Source: Multifurca ochricompacta (lineage: Eukaryota > Basidiomycota > Agaricomycetes > Russulales > Russulaceae). Taken from it: a DNA stretch of 64,000 nt. The notes under the pieces are model-generated. The model was not told where the DNA came from, did not search any database, and saw only the letters and a list, made by a program, of their open reading frames with translations. Positions within the stretch are counted from its first letter, which is position 1; each line of letters begins with the position of its first letter. Made by a program: the position numbers and the translations under genes. This document shows positions 1 through 10,414 of the stretch, one piece after another. The stretch is taken from NCBI GenBank assembly GCA_022496185.1, contig WTXG01000028.1, positions 124,001-188,000 on the forward strand, in the 5' to 3' direction.

Positions 1-1333
1 ACGAGAAACGAGTTTGGTACCGTATCCGATACTCGGACAGCCGACACTCGTGGGTTACTACAGGACCCGCTCCACCTGAATTTGGATTAGGACCGTGGAG
101 AGAAAATCCCCCGGCCATTGTTACAGACTCTGAGCCAGAAGAGTACGTGGAAGAACACAGTGAAGAAGCACTGGTATTAGCGTCGACTACAACCCCAGTT
201 GCACCAGCAGTTGTCACGTCCAGAGCCCCTGCTTTGACAACTCCCCAGATTTCGATACAGTCTACCGACACCGTCACCCCATTTTACCAAAATATGTCTA
301 CTATCGCCGCTCAGCTCCCGGACCCAGTACCCCCTCCCCTCCACCAGCCATAGCACCACCCAACATTCCCCCGCCATCGGGGCGACTGTCAGGAGTACTG
401 CCCCAAACGTTTACTGGAGATCGGTCGCAAAGCAAGAAGTTCATGTTGGAGTTCACGACCTTCAAGAACTTCAACCATGATGTCCCCCAGATCATCAATC
501 CTTTCCAACGCGCGAACCTTTTCCTCTCCCTGATCCGAGGGGAGGCGGTAGATGACTGGACCATGGAGCAGCTGGAGTGGCTGAACGAACAAGTTGAGAG
601 TGGTCATCGTACCACTAGCGAGGGCCTATGGGAAACCGTCGCCCAGAGGTTCAAGGATGCATTCACGGATGGGCAAGCCAAGCAGAAGGCTGCTCGAGAA
701 CTCAAGTCCCTTAGAATGGAGAAGGGAGAGCTCGACACTTATGTCGCGAAGTTCAGAAACCTGGCCAACAGGGCCGGCTATGACACCGATGAAGAGGCCA
801 CACTGGACCTCTTCTCCCAGGGGTTACCCAACCCACTGGTCAAGAACATCATCCAGTTTCACCATCCCAATGACTGGGATACATGGGTTGATGCTGCTCG
901 ACGACAGCAGCAAGATTACCTCGATTTCCAGACGCGTTTTGGAGTCGATACGAAGAAGGGGAAAACCCGCGACCAGTGGAAGGCCGCCTTCGGGGTCAAA
1001 CCCGCGCATACCAGTCAGAGGGATCCAAATGCCATGGATACCTCCGCTGACAGAACCAGAGCCGGGTGGCACTCACAGAAGACGAAAGGCAGACGTTGAT
1101 GAAAGAAGGAAGATGCTTTCGCTGCAAGGCGCAAGGGCACATGTCCAGAGAATGCCCGAAGAAGGGGGCGCGAGCGGCGGAAGCTGTGGTCAAACCAGTC
1201 CAAAACAATCCACCGACCGTCGACAAAAGACAAAAGAAGAAAAGCGCAGGACATATGGGCAAATATGATGAAAGAAAGTGAGGAAGTGCGAGCCATCCTA
1301 GTAGAAAAAGCATTCGCGAAAAAGGATTTTTGA
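1..1333 (+). pseudogene. gag of Gyp-A (partial, frameshifted)
   Basis: Structural capsid/nucleocapsid protein that packages element RNA in cytoplasmic virus-like particles. The first bases encode the conserved N-terminal part also present in Gyp-E (residues from about 65 on). The capsid-like region is readable at 443-1066. The CCHC knuckle C-X2-C-X4-H-X4-C follows at about 1111-1155. Frame breaks relative to the intact Gyp-E gag occur near 340 (proline-rich linker), near 1062 (one base lost in a GCC-GGG run) and near 1228. The frame ends at the TGA at 1331-1333, directly after the GGATTTTT run where pol begins in the -1 frame. It is dead as a coding unit unless the indels are assembly errors. 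Confidence 0.9.
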
Positions 1334-4300
1334 TCGGCTCAACCCCATCGGCCTGGGCACGAGCATTACATGTAACCTCTGTGTACACTAGTCGCTTCAA
1401 ATCATTGAAAATACCAGTACATTTCGAGACCACACAGAGAACGGCCGACCGTGACATCCTGGTTGACTCAGGAGCCACCGACAACTTCATCAGCCCGTGG
1501 ATGGTGAGGACTATGGGACTAGGAATGCTGGCACTCCCCAGGAGAAGAATATCTGGAATATTGACGGAACTGCCAATCGGGCAGGGAAAATTACACATTA
1601 CACCGACCTAAACGTCCAAGTAGGGGAGCAGACAAAAACGATACGCTTCCTAGTCACCAACCTAGGCGGAGAAGATTTGGTTCTGGGATATCCCTGGCTC
1701 GCCGCATTTGAACCTAAAATCAATTGGAGCGACGCAACGATGAGCAAGGACTCCTATCCCGTGCTTATCACATCTATGGGCTATGACTACACAGCCCGGC
1801 ACACTGTAGCAATGGTAACGACAGAGAAGGATCCGGGCTACTGTTTCGTCACCAAAGCATCAGAGCTCGTGCAGAAGGCGATAGAAGGACAGATGGAAAA
1901 GACATTCGAAGAAGTAGTGCCTGCGGAATACCATAGACACTGGAAGGTATTCTCAGAAGAGGAATCGCAGCGCTTTCCTCCTGCGCGACCATGGGATCAC
2001 GCCATCGACTTCATACCTGATACTCCATCAGCACTTGACTGCAAAATCTACCCATTGTCACAGGCAGAACAGATCGCGCTCACAACCTTCCTAGAGGAGC
2101 ATCTTGCGAAAGGATATATTAGACCGTCGAAATCACCATACGCATCGCCGTTCTTCTTCATCAAGAAAAAGGATGGTAAACTTCGACCCGTTCAAGATTA
2201 CCGACGAATAAACGCCTACACTGTGAAAAACGCCTACCCCTTGCCACTTATTTCGGAACTCATCGACACCATGAGGGATAAGTTCTTATTCTCCAAGATG
2301 GACGTCCGCTGGGGATACAATAACATTCGAATTAAGGACGGGGATCAATGTAAAGCGGCGTTCAAGACCAATCAGGGGCTGTTCGAACCGAATGTTATGT
2401 TTTTTGGCCTTACCAACTCACCTGCTACCTTCCAATCAATGATGAACCACATCTTTCGCGACCTCATTCTCACTGGCGAAGTAGTGGTTTACATGGACGA
2501 CATATTGGTTGCCACCACAAACGACCTGACTCATCATCGAAAGCGAGTGCATCAGGTGTTGGATATCCTTCACGAACACGACCTGTATCTTAAACCCGCA
2601 AAATGCTCATTCGAACAGCCAAGCGTAGAGTACCTAGGAGTTATCCTAGAAGGGGGTGGGTACGGATGGACCCTGTAAAGGTGCAAGGAGTCCGGGAGTG
2701 GCCAGTGCCTACATGTGTCAAGGACGTATGGTCCTTCGTTGGTTTCTGTAACTTCTATCGACGCTTTGTTCGGGGATTCTCAAGATCGCCCAACCACTGA
2801 ACGGATTACTGAAGAAGGACGTCCCCTGGCACTGGACGGAAGAACATCAAACGGCTTTTGAACAGATTCGCGACATTATCAGCTCAGAACCGGTCCTGTT
2901 ACAACCAGATTTGCAGAAACCTTTCGAACTCGAGGTCGATGCATCACACTTTGCGAATGGCACGTATTGAATCAGCGAGATACAGCGGACTCCTTCACCC
3001 TGTAGCCTTTTACTCGGAGACATTCTCGCCAGCGGAACGGAATTATGATATTTGGGACAGGGAGTTACTGGCTATTGTGAAAGCATTGCGACATTGGCGA
3101 CCATACCTAGCAGGAACTCCTCACAAGACTATTATTCACACCGATCACTCCAATCTACTGTATTGGAAGGAACCCCACAAAATTAGTCGAAGAGTTGCGC
3201 GCGAAGTCTTAGAATTGGAAGAATACAACTTCGTGCTCAAACACATTGCAGGGAGTCGCAATGCACGAGCGGATGCACTGTCGCGACGGCCGGATTTGAA
3301 CGATGGCGAAGAAGATAACACCAATATTACGGTGCTCCCCGAAGAGGTCTTTGCAAACACGGCAGTTGTCAGTCTTCACGATATGGATCTATGGGCCCAA
3401 GTATCCCAAAATATGAATCAACAGTTATGCGAAGCATGGGCCGATGCACACAACCTGAAAAAGGTTGACGGCCTGTGGTGGAAAGACGGGGATCGACTCG
3501 TTGTCACCGGTGGCGACAACATTAAGAGGGGGGTGATCCATTTTCACCACGACCTTCCCTCTGCAGGACATCCCGGCATCGCTAATACATATGCCCTTGC
3601 CAAACGAGACTACTGGTGGCCGAACATGAAGAAAGATGTGGAGGAATATGTGAAGGGATGTGCAGACTGTCAGGCCAACAAAGCGAACACGCACCCGCAA
3701 CCACCGGCACCATCCCCAATTACACCAACAGCCTCACAACCATTCCAGACCATCGCCATGGATTTCATCGTCAAACTCCCCACTTCCAGAGGTTTCGACA
3801 CGATCCTGACCGTCACCGATCACGACTGTTCAAAAGCGGCACTATTCATACCTTGCAAAGAATCTATCTCAGCGGAAGGAGTGGCCAAACTTTACCTGGA
3901 TCACGTCTACAGACACTATGGCCTCCCTGAAAAGATCATCTCAGACCGCGACCCACGCTTCACATCCGCATTTGCTAGAGCGCTCTGTAAAACGCTGAAT
4001 ATCGCCCAGAACATTTCTACAGCGTATCACCCACAGACAGACGGACAATCGGAAAGGACGAACCAGTGGCTCGAACAGTACCTTCGGTTCTGGTGTAACG
4101 GACGACAGGATGATTGGGCGGACTGGCTAGCGACGGCAGAATTCGCACACAACTCTTGGCCCAACGGTACCACAAAAACCTCCCCATTCTCACTTATCAT
4201 GGGATGGACACCTCGGCCACGTGGACCGGAAAGCCGACGAGCGTCCCTTCAGCCACGCAGCGTATCAGCCAATGGGAAGAGATTCGGAAATCAGCCAATG

Positions 4301-4800
4301 AGAACCTGTTGAAGGCGCAAAAGACCCTAGCAGAAAGACCTTCGAAGTTCACACCTTATCGGACCAATGACCTGGTATGGTTGGAAGGGAAGAATATTCA
4401 CACGTCACACCCCACGGCCAAATTAGCGCCCCGACGTCACGGACCCTTCAAGATCACAAGGAAGCTGTCAGATGTGTCATATGAACTCGGGCTTCCTCCC
4501 GCATGGCGCATCCACCCAGTCTTCCACGCCAAGCTGCTGACACCTTACAAGGAAACACCCCTGCACGGGGAAAACTTCCCAAGACCCCCACCTGACCTTA
4601 TCGACGGAGAAGAGGAGTGGGAAGTAGAACGCATTCTAGACTCGAAGCGACAAGGCCGAGGGCGCAAGCTGCATTACCTAGTTAAGTGGAAGGGATTCCC
4701 AGCCTCCGACAACTCGTGGGAACCAGCCGGAGATATCTTCGCCCCGGTCCTTATCACGGAATTCCATACCCAGCATCCAGAAGCGCCCAGAAACAGTTAA
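1330..4800 (+). pseudogene. pol of Gyp-A (protease-RT-RNase H-integrase-chromodomain, frameshifted)
   Basis: Polyprotein for proteolysis, reverse transcription and integration. The domains can be read in order: aspartic protease with DSGATDNF near 1468; reverse transcriptase with YMDDIL near 2490; RNase H with the WDRELLAIVKAL block near 3055; integrase zinc domain (HPGI...C-X2-C) near 3560-3675; integrase core with SDRDPRF near 3940 and a [12 protein letters not shown] block near 4040; chromodomain near 4620-4760 (WKGFPASDNSWEP). At least five frame breaks are present: near 1540, 2657, 2780, 2965 and 4230. The product ends at TAA 4798-4800. ORF3 lies 75 nt downstream in the same reading frame. 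Confidence 0.92.
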
Positions 4801-4875
4801 AAGGACAGTCCCAAACCCTCTTGATCTCCCCAGTATATGCCACTTCAGCGATTTACTACCACCGAACACTCTATT

Positions 4876-6069
4876 ATGTCTTTCATCGCCGCCTCTGCCA
4901 CCGTTGACGCTTTCACCTCCCCCATGACTGTTGTCGAGAACTTCCCGTCTGCCCACCCGTCCTCCCGTCCCTCTTCTCCCATCGATTATGAAGCCGCGGA
5001 GGCCCGTGTCAAGAACCAGTCCCCAAATCCAAACGACGACTTCACTCACAGCGAAGACCCCCATCCCAACGATCTACTCAACGGAGAAGTTGACGATGAA
5101 GCCCCCGAATTCCCTTTCATTCCCAACAACCCCAACTCCTCCATGTATTTCCCCCTAGAAATCACCATGGCCGACGGGACCACAGCCATCGCCAAATATA
5201 TTTACTACACCAATGGAGGAATGGATGTGGCGGGATGTATGAGGAAGGATGGACCGGTCTATGGGGCTCCCGTGTATTTGGAGGAAAGGTATACCGGCCG
5301 ACTTCATCATACGCTGACCGATGAACAGTTGGGCCACCTTGCCGCGGAGGACTGCCGCGTCTATGCGATTGACGAAGTGATGAATGACATGAGGCTCCCA
5401 CGCCTGAAGGCAGAAGTTATGAGGTTGAGGAAGAACATCACATTGCGGAGGACGCTGAACCAGCAGTACAAGGAGCACACGAAGATGATGGCTAGGCTTA
5501 CGAACGGGATGTTCCAGCTGGAACAAGAGATTGTCGAGATCAGGAAGAGGCTGGAAAAAGGAGATGCATATCAAACGATCGCTGAAAGGTACGCCGACAC
5601 TTACGCTCGACCCCTCCCTCCTCGAACCTTGGGCGCGGCCCCGACGCTGCTGCCAAGTCGACTCGAGATGCCACATCTCCATGAAAACCCCCGTGGAGAA
5701 ACCTGCTGGCGTTGCGACAGCAGATACCACATCAGTTGGAACTGCCCGCTCAATCGCAAATGGTGTCGCCACTGCCGCAGCAACCTCCATTGGAGCCAAT
5801 TCTGCATTTTCCGACGAGTGGGGGTGGCCCCGACGATCAACAACCCATCAGGATGGTGCGGCAAGTGTCTTCGTCACAACGCCGGGCATAAAGAGATCGA
5901 CTGCCCCGTCTACGACTTATGCCGCGCGTGTGGCCAGCGCGGCCCGTACGGATTCCTTCGTACCCACGCATGTCCGCAGGAGTTGGAGTCATACAGCATG
6001 GATGACCGTAATGTAGCTGACGACTACCTAGAGTTGGTTCAGGATGATGACGGTACGAGTCGTTTCTAG
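4876..6069 (+). CDS. ORF3 of Gyp-A: conserved third ORF with four zinc-knuckle-like motifs
   Basis: 397 codons, intact although gag and pol of this copy are broken. The start is chosen at the ATG of MSFIAA because this ATG is shared with Gyp-E and G; an upstream in-frame ATG at 4837 is not conserved. Layout: acidic, proline/serine-rich N-terminus; conserved core around residues 93-150 (FPLEIT, AKYIYYTNGGMD, PVYGAPVYLEE); predicted helical, heptad-like stretch about 176-228; Cys/His C-terminus. The latter has two canonical C-X2-C-X4-H-X4-C knuckles (277-290, 297-310), one C-X2-C-X6-H-X4-C (328-343) and one C-X2-C-X11-H-X-C (349-366). No signal peptide or membrane segment is visible, so an envelope role is unlikely. 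Nucleic-acid binding is inferred from the knuckles; the function is unknown to me. Confidence 0.85.
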   Translation: MSFIAASATVDAFTSPMTVVENFPSAHPSSRPSSPIDYEAAEARVKNQSPNPNDDFTHSEDPHPNDLLNGEVDDEAPEFPFIPNNPNSSMYFPLEITMADGTTAIAKYIYYTNGGMDVAGCMRKDGPVYGAPVYLEERYTGRLHHTLTDEQLGHLAAEDCRVYAIDEVMNDMRLPRLKAEVMRLRKNITLRRTLNQQYKEHTKMMARLTNGMFQLEQEIVEIRKRLEKGDAYQTIAERYADTYARPLPPRTLGAAPTLLPSRLEMPHLHENPRGETCWRCDSRYHISWNCPLNRKWCRHCRSNLHWSQFCIFRRVGVAPTINNPSGWCGKCLRHNAGHKEIDCPVYDLCRACGQRGPYGFLRTHACPQELESYSMDDRNVADDYLELVQDDDGTSRF

Positions 6070-6100
6070 CCGGGACTGCTAGAACCAGAAGGAGGGGTGA

Positions 6101-6678
6101 TGTTACGAACTCTGTCTTTGCCTGTCTTTTTCCTTCTACCCAACGACAACCCTTCCCTGTCGCCCACACTTCATTACCAGATCACGTCTCCATCGTGGGA
6201 CCCGTCACATGCTCTTCATCCATCCCCGTGACTCACTTGTTTGCCTATGTTTACCTACTTGTTTCCTTGCTTATCGTTTATCTCCTTATCATACGACCGG
6301 ACATTTACTTAATCCCCTATCAGTAGAAGCCAGGCTTTACGCCCTCCGCTTTCAGATATTCGGGCCCACTTGACTCCGTTTCCTTATCTCGTAGACGCCC
6401 ATTGCCTTACGTATATAAGTCCGCTATAGCTACTCTGTAGACCTTAGACTCGACTTATTGAATACATCGGTGCTAGTCTTCTGGACTCTCCCTAGATTCT
6501 TGAACGTCTTCTCGTCTCAGTGCTTCTGGCACTTTCCGCTTACCATTGTCTTAGAGTACAGCCTCTTTGACTTTGACTCGTCACCTTTTACTCCAAGAGA
6601 TCTTATTGGTCTCTTACCTGAACCTCCGTACCGCGCTGTCACACAAGCCGTGTGGAACGTCCCGCACCGGACGTAACA
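6101..6678 (+). repeat. 3' LTR of Gyp-A (578 bp)
   Basis: Begins TGTTACGAAC and ends GGACGTAACA, giving the terminal palindrome TGTTAC/GTAACA. It is preceded by the polypurine tract ending GGAGGGGTGA at 6091-6100. TATA box TATATAAG at 6412-6419. The putative RNA 5' end AGACTCGACTT lies at 6446-6456, 34 nt downstream of the TATA start. Confidence 0.95.
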
Positions 6679-7101
6679 TGGATCCCAAGATGTGCAAATT
6701 GGACAAGCTTAATTCTTTGGACACTGCTCGAAATTCTATGGTTTCATGTTTGGAAGAGTTAATGCATTTTACCTTTCCATTTCATTATTCCAGTTATATT
6801 TTATTCAAGCATGACTTAAATCTGTTTCAGTAATCATTCTATTGTGCACCCCCTTTTACTCAGCATCGCATGCATTACATTTCATTCTAAAGGACTTGTA
6901 ATCTACATTGTATCAACCCCTAGCCATTGCTTTTGGCTTTCTGCTTCAACTCCTTTGTATTGTGTCTCCTATTTGGCTCCTATAGTATAAACTGTATAAA
7001 AAACCTATTAGTTTTGCTTGTATCAAATCAGAGAGAGTCTTGCTTCGCTTCCACACTTGTGTGTCTCCACTTGTCTTCTTTTGTGTCTATAATCACTTCA
7101 A
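6679..7101. other. AT-rich stretch between Gyp-A and Copia gag remnant
   Basis: No credible host gene. A TATA-like TATAAACTGTATAAA near 6986 and the Copia gag remnant just downstream make a decayed Copia LTR or leader possible, but no LTR ends or repeat partner are visible in the window. Confidence 0.35.
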
Positions 7102-7251
7102 GATCTTGGAAGGAAGTTCCAAAACATGAAATGTGGTGAAGATGACAATGTATGTGCTCACCTTGATAGGCTGGATGAGATGCAAGCTTCTCTTGCATCT
7201 ATTGGCAGAGTTGTTGATGACCTCAAGTATGTCGCCATCATCTCAGGTTCT
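7102..7251 (+). pseudogene. Ty1/Copia gag remnant (UBN2-like)
   Basis: About 50 codons read like the middle of Copia gag polypeptides of the UBN2 type: a QNMKCGEDDNV segment, then HLDRLDEMQASLASIG, then VDDLKYVAIISGS. This matches the usual L-x-M/MKC, V-x-x-HL, L-x-x-MG and D-x-x-Y-x-x-ILxxSLP pattern. Similarity stops after ISGS, where unrelated T-rich sequence begins. No start codon, nucleocapsid or pol follows. It is recognised by pattern only, so family assignment is moderately sure. Confidence 0.55.
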
Positions 7252-7370
7252 GTAACATTTCTATCCTTTATCTGTCTCTGCTTTTCTTTCATAAACCACC
7301 CAACAAGCTATCTACTGTGTCAAACAATCATGCTGCTGGTTATACTGACTGTGATTAGTAGCATGCAAGG

Positions 7371-7831
7371 CTAGAAAACAGGTGGTACTTCAGAGATAGA
7401 AGAACTCTGTATTAACTATACTACTGACCTAGAAAACAGGTGGTCTACATAAGACAGTTAGTTAAAGGTAAAAGAACAGTATAGTAAAAGAGGAACTTAC
7501 ACTTCAGAGATAGAAGAACTCTGAAGTGAAAGAGATGAAACAGACACCCTTATATACCCATAGGGGCCAGGGGAAATGGTCTGTGCACACTGGGAATAAG
7601 TCCATGAGTGCTGGACAATAAACAAAGAGGGATAAAGGCCATTGGCCAAAGAGATATCACATGCCTACTGTGCATTACTAAGTCCATCACTAATCAGCTG
7701 AGTAAGGTGAGAAAGAAATGTAATAAAGATAACATAAAAAGTCCGATACTCCGAGATCTAATCTAATCTAATCTACAGCTGAAGCGAACCTTAGATGCCT
7801 GAAGCATCTCCAGACATGTCCTGTGTCAACA
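7371..7831 (-). repeat. Putative Copia-type LTR, minus orientation
   Basis: Read on the minus strand it starts TGTTGACACAGG at 7831, directly after a purine tract GGAGGGA, as a 3' LTR should. A minus-strand TATA box (GGTATATAAGG) sits near 7551-7561. The left end is not certain. Two short direct repeats lie inside: CTAGAAAACAGGTGGT near 7371 and 7430, and CTTCAGAGATAGAAGAACT near 7387 and 7502. No second copy is present in the window, so the ends are inferred. Confidence 0.45.
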
Positions 7832-8084
7832 TCCCTCCATGGTGAAGGCATCGATCATAAGTGGAAATGAGTTAAATGAGCACACTGCCATTCACAATTG
7901 AATGAACATGTCACCAGCCAGAGATCCAACTTCTCTAACTCTCAAGTGTGGGTTGTGAGTTTTGCATGCGAGTTGTAGATTTGCTTATGCAAGCTGAAAT
8001 GCCTGACATATTGAATGCCTACTTCAGGCATGCTCACACCACTTGCATCACTCTTGAGGTCGAGAATATACTCATGTTGCATGG
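7832..8084 (-). other. 3' end of an internal region, probable Copia remnant (minus)
   Basis: Lies between the putative Copia LTR and the Gyp-B2 LTR. A 63-codon minus-strand frame (8133-7942) enters from the right but shows no motif I can name. The element is cut at 8084/8085 by insertion of Gyp-B2 (presumed TSD copy CATGG, 8080-8084). Confidence 0.3.
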
Positions 8085-8140
8085 TGTTACAACCTTTGCC
8101 GAGTAACCCCATCTTCTTTACCCTTCCCCACAATGACCCC
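8085..8140 (+). repeat. Gyp-B2 5' LTR, segment 1 of 3
   Basis: Starts TGTTACAACC. It is cut at 8140 by a hAT element; the 8 bp ATGACCCC (8133-8140) are duplicated at 9573-9580. The three segments (8085-8140, 9581-9802, 17281-17595) add up to 593 bp, exactly the length of the Gyp-B LTR, which confirms the reconstruction. Confidence 0.9.
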
Positions 8141-9572
8141 TAGTGATTGGCAGGGGTAACCCTGGGGTATCCTCATTGGTACCCGTACCCATACCTGTAC
8201 CCGTCACTACGGGTACGGGTAACCCGCGGGTTACCTGTGGGTCACCCGTGAAAACGCGTGCAAGTTCTTTACTTGCATCACGCATTTTGGATACCCGGCC
8301 CGGGCCTTCCCGGACCAAGAAGATACACAACGCGTTCATTTGTGGCTGCTTAAGATCCCTCAATGACTCTTATTTTATGTTCAGAAGATTAAGATAATTT
8401 ATTATTCCATTTTTATTTTATTATTCTGCTTTCAATTTTATACAAGCACAACTAAAATACAGTATACAGAGATGATTAGATAGGATGTTATAGAACATTG
8501 ATGAAAAGCCTGTCAGATAACCACACAGAATGCAAAATAATTTGATGAACACATAGCAATTTGCAGGGGTAACCCCTGGATAATTGTTTTGATACCTGGG
8601 TTACCCATAAAATGAAACGCGTGCAAGTTCTTTACTTGCATCGCGCATTTCGGACATCCGGCCCGGGACATCCTGGTCAAGGAGATACGCACTTGGACAC
8701 AATGCATTCATTTATGGCTACTCAAGATCCCTCAAAGATTCCTATTTTATGTTCATAAGATTAAGATAATTTATTATTCCATTTTTATTTTATTATTCTG
8801 GTTTCAATTTTATACGAGCATGACTGTTCTTTGTGTTTCTGCACATTTTGGATAAATGGCCTGGGCCATCCCAGTCAAGGAGATAAGCACTTGGACACAA
8901 CGCATTCATTTATGGCTACTCAAGATCCCTCAAAAATTGTTGGTTTATGTTCAGAAGATTAAAAGGATCTTTTATTTACATTATTATTTTATTATTCTGG
9001 TTTCATTTCATACAAGCGTGACTGTCCTGGTGCGTTTAAGTCAACCTTCCTTAATAGGAAGGAGGTCAGACCACCATGCGATGCAATGTAGTTGCTGCCC
9101 CATGCAGCTTGTAGATACACATGGGCCTTGTTTCAGCAAACTAATTTGATAATTAGATTACAATACAGTCTAAAGTAGTCTAGAGTGTATTTTAGATAGT
9201 GCCAGACTGGCAGAATTGGTCACGCGTTAATAAAACAGATGTATCATGGTTTTCAAGAAAGTGGATCACTGATAAGGATTTTATTTTACATCGCACCATT
9301 AATCTGCTTTGATATTTTGTATGATAATACTAGAACATATTTAACACAACCCTGTAGCATACATCAGACGAGATCTTTTATTTTTGTGGCTGCAGATGTG
9401 TTTTATCTCGGAAATTCTACTGATCTTGTCAATGCATAATCGGCGCCTATACCCGCCAAACCCGCCGTGCGGGTACGGGTTTCCATGGGTTGGGAGCCGT
9501 ATACCCATACCCGTACCCGGCAAAACCCGTGGCGCTTACCCGCGCGGGTATGAAACCCTTTGACAATCACTA
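8141..9572 (+). mobile_element. hAT-type non-autonomous element, copy I
   Basis: 1432 bp with ends TAGTGATTGGCA and TGACAATCACTA (inverted, one mismatch in 12) and an exact 8-bp TSD ATGACCCC (8133-8140, 9573-9580). An 8-bp TSD with TAGTG-type ends is the hAT hallmark. No transposase ORF is present. Both subterminal regions are rich in GGGTAC/GTACCC runs. Inside are three imperfect direct repeats (roughly 8260-8455, 8630-8822, 8843-9012), each running from a GCATTT...GGCCCGGG block through AAGATCCCTCAA to an AT-rich TTTTATTTTATTATTCTG block. A second copy lies inverted at 60035-61477. Confidence 0.88.
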
Positions 9573-9580
9573 ATGACCCC

Positions 9581-9802
9581 ACCCTGCCACCCACTCTACA
9601 CTTCCTGATCACATCCCCATCCTGGGACCCCTCACGTGCCTTGCTTCCATCCCCGTGACTCGCTTTGTATCTGTTGATGTGCTGTATACCTATGTTTGAC
9701 CCCTTATCTTTTATCTTGTTATCTCTTTATCTTTATGACCAGACACTTACTTAATACCCTATCAGAAGCCAGGTTTTACGCCCTCCGCTTCCGTATATTC
9801 GG
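9581..9802 (+). repeat. Gyp-B2 5' LTR, segment 2 of 3
   Basis: Continues the LTR after the hAT element and is interrupted by Gyp-B. The last five bases TTCGG (9798-9802) are the TSD repeated at 17276-17280. Confidence 0.9.
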
Positions 9803-10395
9803 TGTTACAACCTCTACCGTCTGTCCCTGTTTTCTTTTTACTCCCCAATGACAACCCCTCCTTGCCACCCACTTTGCACTTCTCAATCACGTCTCCATCC
9901 TGGGATCCATCACGTGCTTTACTTCCATCCCTGTGACTCGCTTTGAACTTGTTGACGTACTGTATACTTGTGTTTGACCCTTTGACTCTTATCTTGTTAT
10001 CTCCCTATCTTTATGACCAGACACTTACTTAATACCCTATCAGAAGCTAGACTTTACGCCGTCCGCTTCCGTATATTTGGGCCCACTTGACTCCGTGTCC
10101 TTATCTCGTAGACGCCCATCGAGTTACATATATAAGTCCGCTGTAGCTACACTGTAGACCTCAGACTTGACTTATTGAATACATCGGTGCCTGTCTTCTG
10201 GACATCCCCTTTGATCTCTGACTCAGTTGTCTCAAGTACTTCTGGTACTTTCCCATTCAACATCGTCTTAGGGAGCGCCCCTTTGACTTTGACTCATCCC
10301 ATCTCATCTCCAAGAGGCCTTATTGGTTTCTTATCTGAACCTACAAACTGCGCTGTCACACAAGTCATGTGGAATGTCCCACACCAGGCGTAACA
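9803..10395 (+). repeat. 5' LTR of Gyp-B
   Basis: TGTTACAACC to AGGCGTAACA. TATA box TATATAAG 10129-10136; putative RNA start AGACTTGACTT 10163-10173. Confidence 0.96.
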
Positions 10396-10397
10396 TC

Positions 10398-10408
10398 AAG
10401 TCAAGTCT
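10398..10408 (+). promoter_or_regulatory. Self-primer binding site of Gyp-B
   Basis: AAGTCAAGTCT, 2 nt inside the LTR edge, is the exact reverse complement of AGACTTGACTT at 10163-10173 in the LTR. Both partners differ from the Gyp-E pair at one matching position, that is, a compensatory change. Confidence 0.85.
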
Positions 10409-10414
10409 CTCATC

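Larger units (their letters stand above)
1..6678 (+). mobile_element. Gyp-A: Ty3/Gypsy chromovirus, 5'-truncated by window edge
   Basis: Order seen: gag fragment, pol, ORF3, polypurine tract and 3' LTR, all on the + strand. The 5' LTR and the first ~65 gag codons lie outside the window. Gag and pol are broken by many 1-nt indels, whereas ORF3 is open from end to end. It is close in sequence to Gyp-B, E, G, H and J. The base after the 3' LTR starts a Copia-like AT-rich stretch; the expected 5-bp TSD would be TGGAT at 6679-6683, but its partner is off-window. Confidence 0.93.

Noticed and set aside
996..1598. Long minus-strand open frame opposite gag/protease of Gyp-A (and similar antisense frames over other gag and pol copies)
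   Set aside because: It mirrors conserved sense coding sequence, breaks at different places in sister copies and has no recognisable motif.
2650..2665. Second programmed frameshift in RT (shared by Gyp-A and Gyp-E)
   Set aside because: Gyp-B, F, G and H are in frame at the same site, so a shared or recurrent 1-nt deletion is simpler.
4876..6069. ORF3 as an envelope gene
   Set aside because: No signal peptide, transmembrane segment or fusion motif; the C-terminus is Cys/His knuckles.
6927..7374. Small host membrane protein suggested by hydrophobic frames
   Set aside because: The hydrophobic frames are a by-product of T-rich DNA; the only recognisable coding signal is the Copia gag remnant.
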